Shown here piece after piece: positions 47,582 to 59,654 of a stretch of DNA of 64,000 bases. The number at the start of each line of letters is the position of its first letter. Positions within the stretch are counted from its first letter, which is position 1. This stretch comes from Acanthochlamys bracteata (lineage: Eukaryota; Streptophyta; Magnoliopsida; Pandanales; Velloziaceae), in contig CM034126.1 of the NCBI GenBank assembly GCA_019914995.1, positions 14,079,001-14,143,000 on the forward strand, in the 5' to 3' direction. Below the pieces are notes generated by a model. The model worked only from the letters and a program-made list of their open reading frames with translations, made no database searches and had not been told where the DNA came from. The position numbers were made by a program, and so were the translations under genes.

Positions 47582-47776
47582 TTAGAGCAACCCCTCTACA
47601 GCTCGGTGCATGTTACGTTGTATTTGGGCATAGGAGTCGTTGGCTGCAACTGCAGCAGCTGTTATTAATCCAGCAATCCAGAACACAATGCGGTTCTTGA
47701 GGATTTTGGTTTCAGGCAGCATTGCGTGTTTCTTCTCATGAACAAGGCAATTTGATCCAAAAACTTGACTGGGCAT
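47582..47776 (-). CDS. small single-exon ORF, 64 aa, predicted membrane-anchored, unrecognised
   Basis: The minus strand has an ATG in good context (GAGAAATGCC) and 64 codons to TAA. Codon use is clearly gene-like and GC content is above the surrounding AT-rich DNA. The protein has a polar N-terminal 30 residues (FGSNCLVHEKKHAMLPET), one hydrophobic segment (IVFWIAGLITAAAVAA, about residues 31-46) and a polar amphipathic tail (DSYAQIQRNMHRAVEGLL). This suggests a small single-pass membrane protein. I do not recognise the family. No frameshift or stop. It lies just downstream of the SmE remnant on the opposite strand and could have moved with it. Confidence 0.5.
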   Translation of the reverse strand: MPSQVFGSNCLVHEKKHAMLPETKILKNRIVFWIAGLITAAAVAANDSYAQIQRNMHRAVEGLL

Positions 47777-48010
47777 TTCTCACAAACTATGGTATACTAT
47801 GGAGATAATAGAGTTTGGACGAAGCAGACAGAATCTGCAGTTTACCTCTTTGATTACATGGTGTTATAGTGTAACTAAGTATACTGCTGTAATATATGTT
47901 GGATGCGTGTTGGATACGGAGCTGATGACAATGGAACCATATAAATCTTCTACCGAGTAAAGTTCTACTGTTCTATGATTCGAGTTAGTCCTAAAACTCT
48001 GTCACCGTTT

Positions 48011-48239
48011 AGAGCGTGTTTATCTCAAAAAAAGTTCATTTTTTTGAATATAAATTTAAAAATAAAATTATAATTAAAAATATTTAATATGAAATAACTT
48101 TTTATATTTATTTTATATTATAATTAATATAAAAATTAAAAATAATTTTTAATAAATTAATTTATTTAATTTATTAATTTATTTTATATTAAAATGAATT
48201 TAAAAAAATAAGTTCAAAGGATTGATAAACGAGAGCCCT
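48011..48239. mobile_element. MITE-like element with CGTTTATC-type tips
   Basis: Left tip AGAGCGTGTTTATCTC and right tip GATAAACGAGAGCCCT are imperfect inverse copies, with an AT-rich core. The tips resemble those at 22186-22446. Confidence 0.55.
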
Positions 48240-48631
48240 TAGAATCCGCTTCAATAACTTTTTATTTAATTTAATTTTATATTTTTTAATAAAAAATTTT
48301 AATAATAGTTTATATAATTTTTTAAAATTTAATAAATATACACAAATTTTACATGATAAATTTTGCTTTTCTGCAAAAAATAAAATTACTTTTAAAAAAT
48401 AATTAAAATATTTTTATTTTAAAAATTTTCAAAACTCGTTAATATTCATATTATATGAGAATATATAGCTGTGGCTTCTGTGTGGGGGAATATGATGCCA
48501 AACGTTCTTGAAAATTGACATTCTAATGTGAGACGATCAATCAATCATATCAAGCATGAAAACACCGAAATGAACACTTCCGCGAGTACGACAAGCTGCA
48601 GTAACTAGCACATAAAGTATCGGTCGATAAT

Positions 48632-48921
48632 TGAGTATTTTAAATATTAATAATTGAATTTCGTAAAAATAAAAAATAAAAAAATAAAATTTTTTAAAAA
48701 TAAAAGAAAAGTAAATTTTAGTATTTATATTTTAATAATTTTTAAAAATATTTTAAAAATTAAGAAAATAATTGTAATAAAAAATATACAAATAAAAAGT
48801 TGAAATTAAAATTTTGTACATAAAATTAAAATTTTAAATTTTTTATACAATTAAAATATCTAAATTATTCAAAACTTAAAATTTGATGAAAAAATAATTA
48901 CAGAGCGTTTGAGATACGCTC
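48632..48921. mobile_element. MITE family C, copy 2
   Basis: Core words in the same order as 40318-40611 (ATTTTAAAT, TTTCGTAAAAAT, GTATTTATATTT, AATTGTA, ACTTAAAATTTGATGAAAAAA) and a right tip GAGATACGCTC. Confidence 0.6.
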
Positions 48922-50279
48922 TAAATTAAGCTTTCCTGCTTTAAAATATTAAGTGCATATTTGGAAAAACTTTTCCTCTTCATTTTTTATTTTATATTTT
49001 TAATAAAATTTTATAGAATTTATAAAAAAATTTAAAAGTAAAAAAAATTTTACGTTGTAAACTCTTCTTATTAATTATTTTTATTATCTTTTAAGTAAAA
49101 AAACTTATTTTAAAAAATTTTAAATAGTTTTTTCTTTCTGAAAATTTCTTTTCAATAAGTATTTATAAATATTCCATAATAAATGTTAAAAGAGATGCAT
49201 ACTGAAAATTTTAACTAATTTTTCAGAAAAAATTTACTAAAATGAAGAGCCTGATTATATATTAAAATTTTTATTCAATTAAAAAATTTAAATTAGTAAA
49301 TTATAAAAAAATTAGTATAATATTTACCTTATTTTAACTCAATTTGAAATTAATTTACTCTTGTACGTACCCAACAGTAAGGATTTTTTATAGAACAAAG
49401 AATAGCGACTGCGGACGCCAGAACTATGTAGACATAAGATCAATACAGGTAGATGTTGAATATTGTTTACAATTGTATAAAATAAAGTGTTTTTTAAGAT
49501 TATTTTGTAATTTAAAAATATCTTTATATTAAAATTTTATAAGGTACATTTTAAGTATATTTTTCAATTTTTAAAATAAAAATATTGTCAAAATAAAAAT
49601 ATAAAAAATATTTAAAATGCACAACCAAACTACTCTATAAAGAGGAGCCCCTCTTCAATTTCCTGACGGGTACCAAATATTTTATCCTCACAGCGCAATA
49701 ATATTCCACTACCTTTTGTTTCCACCCAAGCAAGTCATTAGTCAACGACATTTTCTCTGACACTCAGCAAAACCCAAGCTTTTAATTTAAAAAAAAATCA
49801 AACATACAACAAATTGTGGAAGAGCTAATTTTTATTTAACCATGCCATTGGGTAACACAAATCAAAAGCTTAATTAATTAAACTTTTCAACAAAAAATTA
49901 ATTTCCAAACATTGTATGTACTTCACTCACATGCCTGCTGTCAATGTCTTTAGTTCCAACCTTTTCTTCTAACTCTTTCTTCTTTGTGCTTATCCAACAC
50001 TGAGAGCGTCAGAAGTGTTTATAAAATTAAATATTTTTAAAATAAAAAATATTTTTATTTTTTTTGAAAAATAAATTTTTTATTTTTATTTTAAAAAAAA
50101 TAATAAAAATATATAATAAAAAGATTTCATTTTATAGAATTTTTTTATATTTTTAAAATTTTTAAATAAATTATATATATATTTATAAAATATATATTAA
50201 AAAATATAAAATAGAAAAAAATTGATAAGCAGAATTTGAAACGCTCAAACAAATACGCTTTGTGCTTTTTGATCAAAAA

Positions 50280-50578
50280 GCGTGTTTTAAATATTCATAA
50301 TTGAGTTTTATAAAAGTAAAAATAAGAAATAAAATTTTTTGAAAAATAAAGTAAAAGTGGAGTTCAGTATTTATATTTCAATAGGTTTTAGAAATACGTT
50401 AAAAATTAAAAGATATAATTATATTAAAAAATGTATAAATATAAAAGTTGGAACTGAAGTTTCATATATATATAAAAATAAAGTTCTGAATTTTTTGTAT
50501 ATATTAAAATATAAAAATTATTCGGAATTTAAAATTTAACAAAAAAAATTAAAATTATAAGCATTTGAAATACGGCCC
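50280..50578. mobile_element. MITE family C, copy 3
   Basis: Begins GCGTGTTTTAAATATTCATAA and ends GCATTTGAAATACGGCCC, inverse-related. The internal segment TGGAGTTCAGTATTT and its downstream words match 40318-40611 closely. Confidence 0.65.
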
Positions 50579-52565
50579 AACTTAAGTAACAATTCTAAGA
50601 ATATATAATAAAGCATTGTGCTATCATCACATGCGCTTCAGTTTCTTTCTTTCTTTAGTGTTGTTTATATTATAGCTTGCTTATTATTTCTATTCTTCTT
50701 CTTGTTGTTGTTAAAACTTGTTCTACACCCCTTTTGACCTCCAGACAAAAAAATTATAAAATAAAATAAAAGAAAGTAAGAAAGAAAGAATCCGAACAAC
50801 TACAATCTACAGCTATACAGCAGCTGCAGTTTTGATCAAGGTTTTTTTAAGAATTCGAAAGTAAGAACTGGTTGTGGTTGCTGCTGTTGTTGTTAATATA
50901 TTTCAGGGCAGGCCTGGCAATGCTGTTGTTGTTATCGTTGTTGTGTTCTTCGACGGGTGCATACGTATACGAATGAAAAGTTTTTTCGTTTTGCTTTGGT
51001 TCTATTCTGTAGAGCGCGCATCTCGAAGAAAAGCTCAGAAACAAAAACACTCCGACTGCGCGTTTAATAGTGATTATAAAATAATTTTTTTTAAAATAAA
51101 AAACTTTTTTATTTTTTTGAAAAATAAATTTTAATTTTTTAATTTTTAAAAAATTATAAAAATATATAATAAAATATTTTACTATATAAAATTTTTTTAT
51201 ATTTTTTAAAATTTTAAATAAATTTTTTAAATAATTATAAAATATATATTAAAAAATATAAAATATAATTCCAAATGCCTTCCTCAATATGCATACAGAG
51301 GGGGACGCTGCTCTGCTCATAGTGGTCTCTCTCAGTTCAATTCAATTCAATTCAATCCTTTTCATAAGGAATTTACTTTTTCAAGAACAGGAATCTGGAA
51401 AATTCTTACATGTGAATGTTACTTATATTCGAAAATTATTGTTGGTATGAGATGTAAAAACAAGAGTACTCCAAAGAGGGTTAGCTAGTTCTTTATTTCA
51501 AGATTTTGATTTTGAAGAGATATATTTTAGTGTATCTTTCAATTTTTATCAATTTTTATTTTTTATTTCAAATTTTAAATTTATTATTTATATATTTTAA
51601 TTATTATTTTAAATTTTATTCTTATTAAAATATTATTTTTTTGTGTGTTTCTATTAATATTTGATCTCACTTCACTTCTAACTTAATTTTATTTTGACAA
51701 ACTTACTTTCGTTAAATTTATTTTATTTATAGAAACACGCACTTGTGATCTTCATTTGCTTTCTTTCTGTTGGTAGATCAGGCAACAGTACAGCACATTA
51801 AATTACTACGAAAATTGAATAGGATGTCTTGCGTCTTGCCAATGGCTCTGTTCATCATCAGTTATTGTGGTCTGCAGAGGCTGCCCAAGTGTGTTTTGAA
51901 TGCTTTCGTTTGTAGCTTGGAATGTTTCGAATTTATTTATTTTGCTTTAACAATTATATATACACTCAACATATTCATACCCACGTTGAATTTTATAATA
52001 TAATCATTTTCAACTACTGCTTTCAAAACACTTGCTAGCCAATAAATGATAATAATTATTGTATGGCATTAATTAATGTCTGTAAGAAGCAAGCACCTTT
52101 CTCCCATAATTGGTAAATGCCATTCAATGCAATTCTTCCTAAAAGATTCTTTTGAACATTTTCTAATTAGCAGTTGCTCTTAGTAGTAGCAGCGGCAGTA
52201 TTTAATTCTCCGTACCTCAACTGTCAACTTCACTACTCTCTCAAAAAGAAATTCTTTTATTTGATATTATTGTTTCCAAAAGATTTCACATTCTTCTTTC
52301 TTTTTTTCTTTTGCCTTCTAGATTTGATTCCACTCTCAAGAAATTTATAATCACATTCTTTTATACGCTACAATCCGTAACGTAAAAGAAGTTCTTTCTT
52401 TCTTGATTCAATCTCCAAAGTGTAAAATCTTTTTTCTCCATACAACAGTTTCTTTCACTCGCAACTGACAAGCCATAAGCAATTTTTGGTCACAGATTGT
52501 AAATCTTTCTTCAAAATTAAACAAGTGAAAGAAGAGCAAGAAAGCAGCAGCGTTGCAGCACATCG

Positions 52566-54906
52566 ATGGCAGCAGTAAAGCATCACCATCGCCATTACCC
52601 TTACCATAATCGAGAGCAGCAACAACAGCAGCAGTTAATGGTGATCGGGAAAAAGATCCCAGTTGTTTACTATCTTTGCCGAAACCGGCATCTAGAACAC
52701 CCGCATTTTGTTGAAGTCACTCTCTCTTCTCCTGAGGGACTCTATCTCCGAGGTCAGGCAATGTTTAAAATTTTTATTTTTATAACAGCTACGTTTATGA
52801 GAAATTTACAAACATTTGTTGTCATGAATTGTTTGAGCTTCAGATGTCATTGAAAGATTGAATGAAGTTAGGGGAAAGGGAATGGCGGCAACGTATTCTT
52901 GGTCTTGCAAGAGGTAAAATTTGTCGTTGCAAAACAATTTTAAATGTAAGGGTTCACTCTTTTGAGTTGTTTGTGTTGATTTGGGTGTTTGATTTACTTC
53001 AGGAGTTATAAGAGTGGATTTGTTTGGCATGATTTATCAGAAGATGATTTAATTTTACCAGCTACCCTCAATGAGTATGTGTTGAAAGGGTCTGAGCTGG
53101 TCAACCGATCGCCGGTGCCGCACGGTAAGATTTAGCTAAAACAGATAAAAAATTGAACATGGTTTTCATGATTACACAGATGAATACACATTTTTTAAAA
53201 ATACTTTTCTTCTGTGATTTATTTTTGTTTCAGATCGGCTTCAGCAGAGCAGTAGCAGCAATGCTATCAACAAAATGCAGCAGAATGTGAAGCTGAAGCA
53301 ATCTGTAAAACACCAACAGAAGCACAGCAGCAGCAGCAGTGGTTTCAGAGAAGCTAAAGGTTCCTTACTCGTGACAAACACAGCTTCAAAGAAAGAAGTT
53401 GTTGATGATGATGATGGCCATAATGACGATGACCGTGAGCTTTCTCCGCCACCACATGAGACTGGTTCATCTAGCAGTGCATCACCAGAGGCCAGAACTT
53501 ATCCATCACCAACTGCTGCTGAGTACCGCAACTGTAAGTCTGCTGGTGCAGCTGATGCATCAACACAGATTTATGATACCCGTCGGAGAACAAGAACATG
53601 TACTAGGGGCATGGCAACTGAGGAATGCTCAGAACCAGAAATTTCACCACCCCTAGCATCTTCAAATGAATCAACATCCTCATCTGGAGCCAATGGTGGA
53701 GACAGGACAGAGACATTGGAGTCGTTGATTAGAGCTGATGTGAGGAAGATAAGCAGCTTTAGATTGCTGCAGGAGCAGCAGGAAGACTCAGTTTTGCCTT
53801 TGGGTGAGCCGAAGGTTAAGGCGGCAAACGTGATAATGCAGCTTTTTACTTGTGGATCGATCGCAGTGAAGGACCACCGAGGACTTGGAGTCTTGCCAGC
53901 TTACCGATCAAGAGTCTCTCACGCTAAGTTGGCTTCTCCGGTGATTGCTAGATCAATGGAGTGCTTGTCTGATAGGTTCATCGGGTTGAAGCTGGAGGAC
54001 AAGGAGTACTTCAGTGGAAGCTTGATTGAAACTAAGAAGCAGAGGGAGGATTTTGGAGATGGTGCTCCTGTTCTCAAGCGTTCAAATTCCTACAATGGAG
54101 ATAGGTAATCCAGAGTTCTTCTGCTCTGTTTTTTTCTTAACTTTGATGTGTTCTGAAAGCTTTGCTTCTTCAGCTTAGTATCGAAGTGTGCTTATCTGAT
54201 TTAATTCAGGCTAGCTTGCATTCTTTAAATCTCGTTTCCTAGAAATTCTGAATCAGTCTGTTCGCTTTCATTAAGTCAATCGATGAATGGTTGAGAGTTC
54301 AAATTTATCTCGCTTTCTTCCTTGATGTTCTCTCTGTATCATTCTAACTTTGTAATTACAGATGTACAGTCATTGGATTTCAATCGATGCATTTCATAAT
54401 CTTTTAATTGCAGGAGCTGCAAATCACCGGTTTCAAAGAGGGAGAAAGAAAGAGTAGTAGAATCTCCACGATCCAAGTGCCTTCCTCGAACAATCAAAGT
54501 TCCAACTGACAAGCAATCCAGAAACGAAACAATGCGGTCACCTCTCTCAAAAACCCCAAGAAAATCTTCAGGTCTACTGGAATCTAGCCTCTCGATATCC
54601 CTCCCTTCATCAAGACATGGAAGCAACAGATTCAACGTCGAAGCTGCCTCTGCAAATTGCTCTTCCATGAGGATGGAATCCTTTAGAGAAGATAAGGAGA
54701 AGGTGATTCAGATTGAAGAAAGTTAAGTTCGATCTAAACAACTTGCAAATCTTTAAACTTCTTAAATTTTTTCTCTTTCTCACTTTTGTTTAATTTGCTT
54801 ATTAAGACTCGGCAATTATTCTTGCAGGCTTACTTCAGGAGCTAGGGTTATAATCCAATCTCGAACTCTATGTGATGACAGTGAGGGCAGCTTAAGTTCC
54901 GGGTAG
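52566..54906 (+). CDS. SOSEKI-like (DUF966) polarity protein, six exons
   Basis: Exons 52566-52752, 52844-52913, 53003-53124, 53234-54104, 54414-54721 and 54839-54906 join to 541 codons. The N-terminal DIX-like polymerisation domain spans about residues 30-115 ([67 protein letters not shown]). A long disordered part follows with His, Gln, Ser and Asp runs and conserved short motifs ([33 protein letters not shown]). SOSEKI proteins mark cell corners and edges in plant embryos and roots through DIX polymerisation. The last junction is unusual: the 54721/54722 donor is in phase with the normal C-terminus (ARVIIQS) only if the acceptor at 54838 is used. If the last intron is retained, translation ends at 54726. 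Confidence 0.92.
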
Positions 54907-55164
54907 AAATTTTTTGCATTCTCTGCTATGAGCAACTTAATTTCATGTTTGGAAGAAGGTTGCTTTGTAATATTCGAATTACTTGTAAGCGCATCGGTGT
55001 TCTGGTTTACATTTTTTAGTAAATGTCATGATTTTGAATGCAATATGACCGTATACTTATTAAACAAAAGCTTTTAAAAAATTGCATATTGAAATGCGCA
55101 ACTTCTGGAATTCTGGAAATAGTTGTGTTAGAAAATGAGTTTGACTTGTGCAAATTACTAAGTG

Positions 55165-55402
55165 TGCATTTAGATTACTTATAAAATAGAATTTTTATTA
55201 AATAGAAAATATTTTTATTTTTTTTATTTTTAAAAAAATAATAAAAATATATAATAAAAAAATTTTATTATGAAAATTTTTTTTTATACTATCTAAATTT
55301 TTAAATAAATTTTTAAAATATTTATAAAATATATATTAAAAAATATGAAATAAAAAAAAATTAAAAAAAAACTTTTTGAGATACAATCGTAAACGCACCC
55401 TA
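55165..55402. mobile_element. MITE-like element, family D
   Basis: Left tip GTGCATTTAGATTACTTATA and right tip ATCGTAAACGCACCC are imperfect inverse copies. The segment TTACTTATAAAATAGAATTTTT also occurs, inverted, in the insert at 57190-57445. Confidence 0.55.
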
Positions 55403-56013
55403 AGAGAGAAACTAGCCGAAGTTTACGGCCATGAGACTCATGTTACTTACGAACTTCATGACTTCAACTTAGACCTAGGAAATTGTTTAGTTCAATATTT
55501 TAAGGGGTTGTAAAGCTCGACTCTGTAACATGTTACATGCTTGAGCTGTGTAGCCGATAGTATCTTGCCTAGGATTCTGATGCTTGCCTTCCTGTCAGTT
55601 GACTTTGCTTTGCCTGACAAAGCATGATTCCATTTTCGTAAAGATTTACCGTTTATCATTATTAAAAGTTATAAGCTTTGAAATTGTGTTTGCATTGGCT
55701 TCCTAAAAGAGATCTTTTGTAGTAGCTAGTGGTAAATCTGCCTGCATAAAGAGCCATCTTTCCGGCGTGGCTCTACATATTTAGGTTTATATTATCTTCG
55801 TGAAGTTGTTTGGCTTTCGCAAACAAAGATGAAGTGGGTAGCCTTCTTTATTATAAGAAAAGTTGATGTTGCAGAGAAAGTAGCTTTTGTGTTCTGTTTT
55901 TCTGCTCGGGAGAAGAGTGGGTATATATAGAGACACTAATTATATAAAAGGATAGGTTGTATGCACTTTATTCGCTCCATATATTTTATATTTTAGCTAT
56001 TTTTGACTAAAAC

Positions 56014-56293
56014 AATATTTAAATTTAATTTTTATCATTAAATATAAAGAATTAAGAGTTTAAAATATACCGATAAAAATTTAATTCAATCGGACCGTCA
56101 TTCGATCTCTATCTGATATTTTGATTAAGATAACATAAAAACAAAAAATATATATTTGTTAATTTTTATTTATTTATGTTAATTTGATTAAGAGATCTAA
56201 TGAAAGTCGAATCGAGGTTCGATTGGACTGAAATTTTATCAGCATATTTTTAATTCATAATTCTTTATATCTAAAGTTAATGATTAGATTTGG
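56014..56293. repeat. long imperfect palindrome (fold-back)
   Basis: The arms on each side of about 56153 match when one is inverted: for example AATTCTTTATAT near 56260 pairs with ATATAAAGAATT near 56044, and the TTCGATTGGACTGAAATTTTATC region pairs with the GATAAAAATTTAATTCAATCGGA region. The centre AACAAAAAATATATATTTGTT is itself nearly palindromic. AT-rich, no ORF. Confidence 0.7.
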
Positions 56294-57189
56294 AGTTCTC
56301 TCTAGCCAAATATTACTAGAGAGTGCATATAAAATGTATAGAAGAGAGAGAGTGTATACATTGTATCTCTTATATAAAAGGATCGAATAAAAAATAGCGA
56401 TGCAATAGAAAATAAGCTATAAGATCTTGGATTATGGGGATGTTTAAGAGTACTTATTGAAAAGAGCTTTTCAAAAAAAAGGAGTATTTTATGAATTTTT
56501 AAAAAATAAGTTTTATTTTTTTTACTTCAAAAAAAATAATAAAAATAATAAATAAAAATATTTCACTATGTAGATTCTTTTTGTACTTCTAAATTTTTTT
56601 ATAAAATTTTATAAAATATTCTAAAAATTTTATTAAAAAATATGAAATAAAAAATTAAAAAACGTAAAATAAAAAATTGAGAAAGAAAAGCTTCTCTAAA
56701 CGAGCTCTACTTCTCTTTTAGAAGCATTTTGTAGCTTACTAACAAAACCAAGTGAAGTAAAACAACAACAAACACCTAGCAAACCAAAACAAATCCACAT
56801 TTCTTCTTCTTCAATTTTTTTCCCTTCCAAACAAACAGTGATACAGCAAACTCGCATACTACTACTGCTAATACTACTGTGGGAAATGTGGAGCCAAATA
56901 AACCACTCACAGTCTTATCTTTCGTTTTCTAAGTTGGTAATTAATTGACAATTAACTACAAAAAAAAGCTGGTCATTCACAAGCTGCATATAGCCAAACA
57001 AACTTTAAACTATCATTAATACCTTTCGTCTTTCAAAGCCCGATCACATCATGCATAGAAATCAAACGTTCTCTACCGGCAAAAAAGAAGTAAGCAGAGG
57101 GTGGTCTAAGGAAGACCCCTGCAGCTTGAATGAAGAAGTAATTCTTCTCTGCTGCTGCGGTTCATTGTCGCCGTTAGATTAAATAATGG

Positions 57190-57445
57190 ATGCGTTTGGC
57201 TTTTCATTTTTTTAATAAAATTTTTTAATTTTTAATTTTATTTTTTTAAATATATATTTTATAAATATTTAAAAATTTTATTTAAAAATTTAAAAAGTGT
57301 AAAAAAATTGTACATAATAGGATCTTTTTATTACATATTTTAATTTTTTTTAAAAAGTAAAAAAATAAAAATTATTTTTAAAAAAAAATAAAAATATTTT
57401 TTATTTTTAAAAATTCTATTTTATAAGTAATTCTAAACTCATCTG
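57190..57445. mobile_element. MITE-like element, family D, at the end of the WAT1-like gene
   Basis: Left tip GCGTTTGGCTTTTCATTTTT, right tip TTCTATTTTATAAGTAATTC, which is the inverse of the family D left region at 55165. The WAT1-like reading frame runs into its right tip. Confidence 0.55.
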
Positions 57446-58424
57446 AGCCATTGCAGCTGCTTCTTTTACAGCAAACGCTCTCTCTTTGCTTTTTTCCGTA
57501 TAAAACTAAGTATAACCCAATTATAATCAGGATGGCACCAATAATCCTGCATACAACATGAGTATACAGCTTAAACTTTTAGGAATTAGAAACCAATATT
57601 AACTGATGATCCTAATTCTTCATTAGCTAGCATCTTATTTTCTTTACCTAAACTAAAGGTGAATTAGCCATTGACTAGCCAGCAAAAATATGTCTGCAGG
57701 CAGTGTAGAATTAATTTGTCAATTATTAGACTATAAATATATATGTACTGGCGCAGTGCTTACATGCATGATCTATATATATATATCAGTACTTAAAGCA
57801 TTGAATTAATTTGAGTGAAGTGCATACCCTCCAAGGTAGAACTCCTCGCCGAGGGCAATGGAAGCAACGATGGCAACAACTAGTGTCTGAACTGGCTGGT
57901 AAACTGCGACGAAGACTGGACCCCCTCTATCAATACACCATATCTGAACTGCAAATGCGATACCGGAGGCAACAAATCCCTACAAGCATTTATACATCAT
58001 GAAAATTTTAGTTCAAAGGCATCCAATTAAACTTGACATTAACATCTCTTGTCTTAAATGCAATTATGTATACTCATTAATTACTAGAGCTGAAATAAAA
58101 TTCTGATTTTGATCTGAAGAGAGAGAGCCTGCTGAGAAGATGATTGAGTTTGCAGGCATGCTTCCTCTTGTATGAAATATATTTGTAGAGTAATACCTTT
58201 TGTATCTGTATAAATTAATTTGGAATACCTCTCTAAAAATCCATGGCAGCTTTTCTTCTTGGTGCTAGCTTGCCTTGCATGCATGAACTTTCAATCAACT
58301 AAAAGTAGTTAATTCGATATTCTACACATGCTTGCCTATACATAATCATAAATTTTCTTTCTTCCTTAATAAAACATTAACAATAATAATAATAATGTTA
58401 TTTATTGTTATTATTATTATTATT

Positions 58425-58467
<43 letters not shown>

Positions 58468-59641
58468 CATGAAAATTTCTCTTGGTGAGCTCATTGAGAC
58501 ATATGACAGAATGTTCTTCAGGTCCCATGTTAACAATCCCATAATTTACAAAACATTTCATGTGTGTGTAGGCCAAAGTAATTCGTCTGCACTTTGTTCG
58601 CGCATCAAGCTAAAAGCATATCTACGACCAGAATGATTCAAGAAATTTTTACCGCATAGAAGATGGTGAAAATCTCGCCGCCGGAATGAAATTTCCAAGC
58701 ATCAGCTTCGCGTTCAATAAATGCAGCGGTAGCCAAAAACTGAAGCACGCCGAAGAAGCAAGTGTACGACGTTACAGAAAGCCGCGCCGGGTACTTCTTC
58801 AACAAAGGCGCTTGTAACACAAGCCACCCTGACCACGACTGACAGTGCCCTATGAGGTAAACACAGCCCAGCATCCACTTCTTCTCTGCAGCGTCTCCCA
58901 ACCTAACTATGAGCTCTGATGAAACTAATAACAAGTTCCCCTTATTGAGTGAACGCGAAGGCGTGTATACCGCAGGTCCTTTGTAGAGAGTGATCACCGT
59001 TGCGCCGCAGACACACGCAAGCGTGCCTAGCAGCTTCGCGATGCCATCTTGCCTGTCCATTCTCACCTTCTCCATTCTGAAAAGGAGAACTACAAAAATG
59101 AACACATTTCAGTATTGAACAATTTCTTTGTTTCATATATCATATGCATGATAGTGATCAAGTGTTTGGTTTGGTTGCCTGAGAGCAGCAGCCATGAGGA
59201 AGGTAATCGCCGGAACGGAGTTCTGGATAGCGGAGGCGAACGCCGGCAAGGTGTTGTCCAATCCCAATAGGTAGAATCCTTGATTAGCAGTTATCCTATA
59301 TACGTTCACACGTACTCCAAGTTAAGAAACAAATTAGAAATTGATCGAGTAGACGTACTACTAGCAAGATAGTTTGATATTAATTTACCCGCAAAGAGCG
59401 AGCAGGAAGAACTGAACGAGGAACGAAATAGTCATCGGAGGCCTGTCCTTCCTGCATACAAATATGTAATGCATGCTAGCTATTATTAATCATCGTCGTC
59501 AATTTAAGAATAGCATGCTTGTATGAGTTGATCAGGTAATTAATTATGGCGTGTGTGTTCGTATACTTTTCGAGGAAGTAAGCGAAGGGAACGAGAAGAC
59601 CGAGGGCGATGATGTTACGGTAGACGGGGAAGACAACCTTA
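57416..59641 (-). pseudogene. WAT1-related (nodulin MtN21/EamA) transporter, 5'-truncated
   Basis: Minus-strand exons: about 59567-59637 (VVFPVYRNIIALGLLVPFAY), 59389-59451, 59180-59295, 58653-59076, 57828-57979 and up to 57546. They join in frame and give most of a plant drug/metabolite-type vacuolar transporter (NQGFYLLGLDNT, NSVPAITFLMAA, YLIGHCQSWSGWLVLQAP, ARLSVTSYTCFFG, AFAVQIWCIDRGGPVF, EEFYLGGIIGA). The normal first exon (N-terminal helix region) is not found before the next gene; copia LTR sequence begins at 59655, within 20 bases of the first retained exon. In the last exon a run of six A (minus strand) puts the tail GKSKERAFAVKEAAAMAQ one base out of frame, and both frames then run into a MITE (TAG at 57416-57418 in the conserved frame). 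The donor at 59179 is GC. WAT1 proteins move auxin-related or other metabolites across the tonoplast; this copy is probably non-functional. Confidence 0.85.
58380..58466. repeat. compound (AAT)n-(ATT)n-(GTT)n microsatellite
   Basis: An AAT run, a short bridge, an ATT run, then about 14 GTT units, in an intron of the WAT1-like locus. Confidence 0.9.
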
Positions 59642-59654
59642 GCTGATAAGGAAG

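Larger units (their letters stand above)
47777..52565. other. long gene-free region rich in MITE-like inserts, then the SOSEKI leader
   Basis: AT-rich inserts follow one another: about 48011-48239, 48245-48440, 48632-48921, 48957-49180, 50003-50253, 50280-50578 and 51057-51289. Short runs of (AATTC)n are at 51337-51356. From about 52200 the CT-rich sequence is probably the promoter and 5' UTR of the SOSEKI gene. Small ORFs at 49344, 50874 and 51770 look like chance frames. Confidence 0.5.
54907..57415. other. gene-free region with a palindrome and MITE-like inserts
   Basis: 3' flank of the SOSEKI gene, AT-rich inserts at about 55165-55402, 56436-56710 and 57190-57445, and a long imperfect palindrome at 56014-56293. 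No credible ORF. Confidence 0.5.

Noticed and set aside
50874..51134. 86-codon ORF with Val-rich start
   Set aside because: The valines come from a GTT/TTG-rich simple repeat and the ORF runs into an AT-rich MITE; no start context or domain.
57811..58002. plus-strand 63-codon ORF
   Set aside because: Antisense shadow of the WAT1-like exon 57828-57979.
58380..58466. possible CRISPR-like or satellite array
   Set aside because: Plain trinucleotide microsatellite without spacers; nuclear plant DNA.
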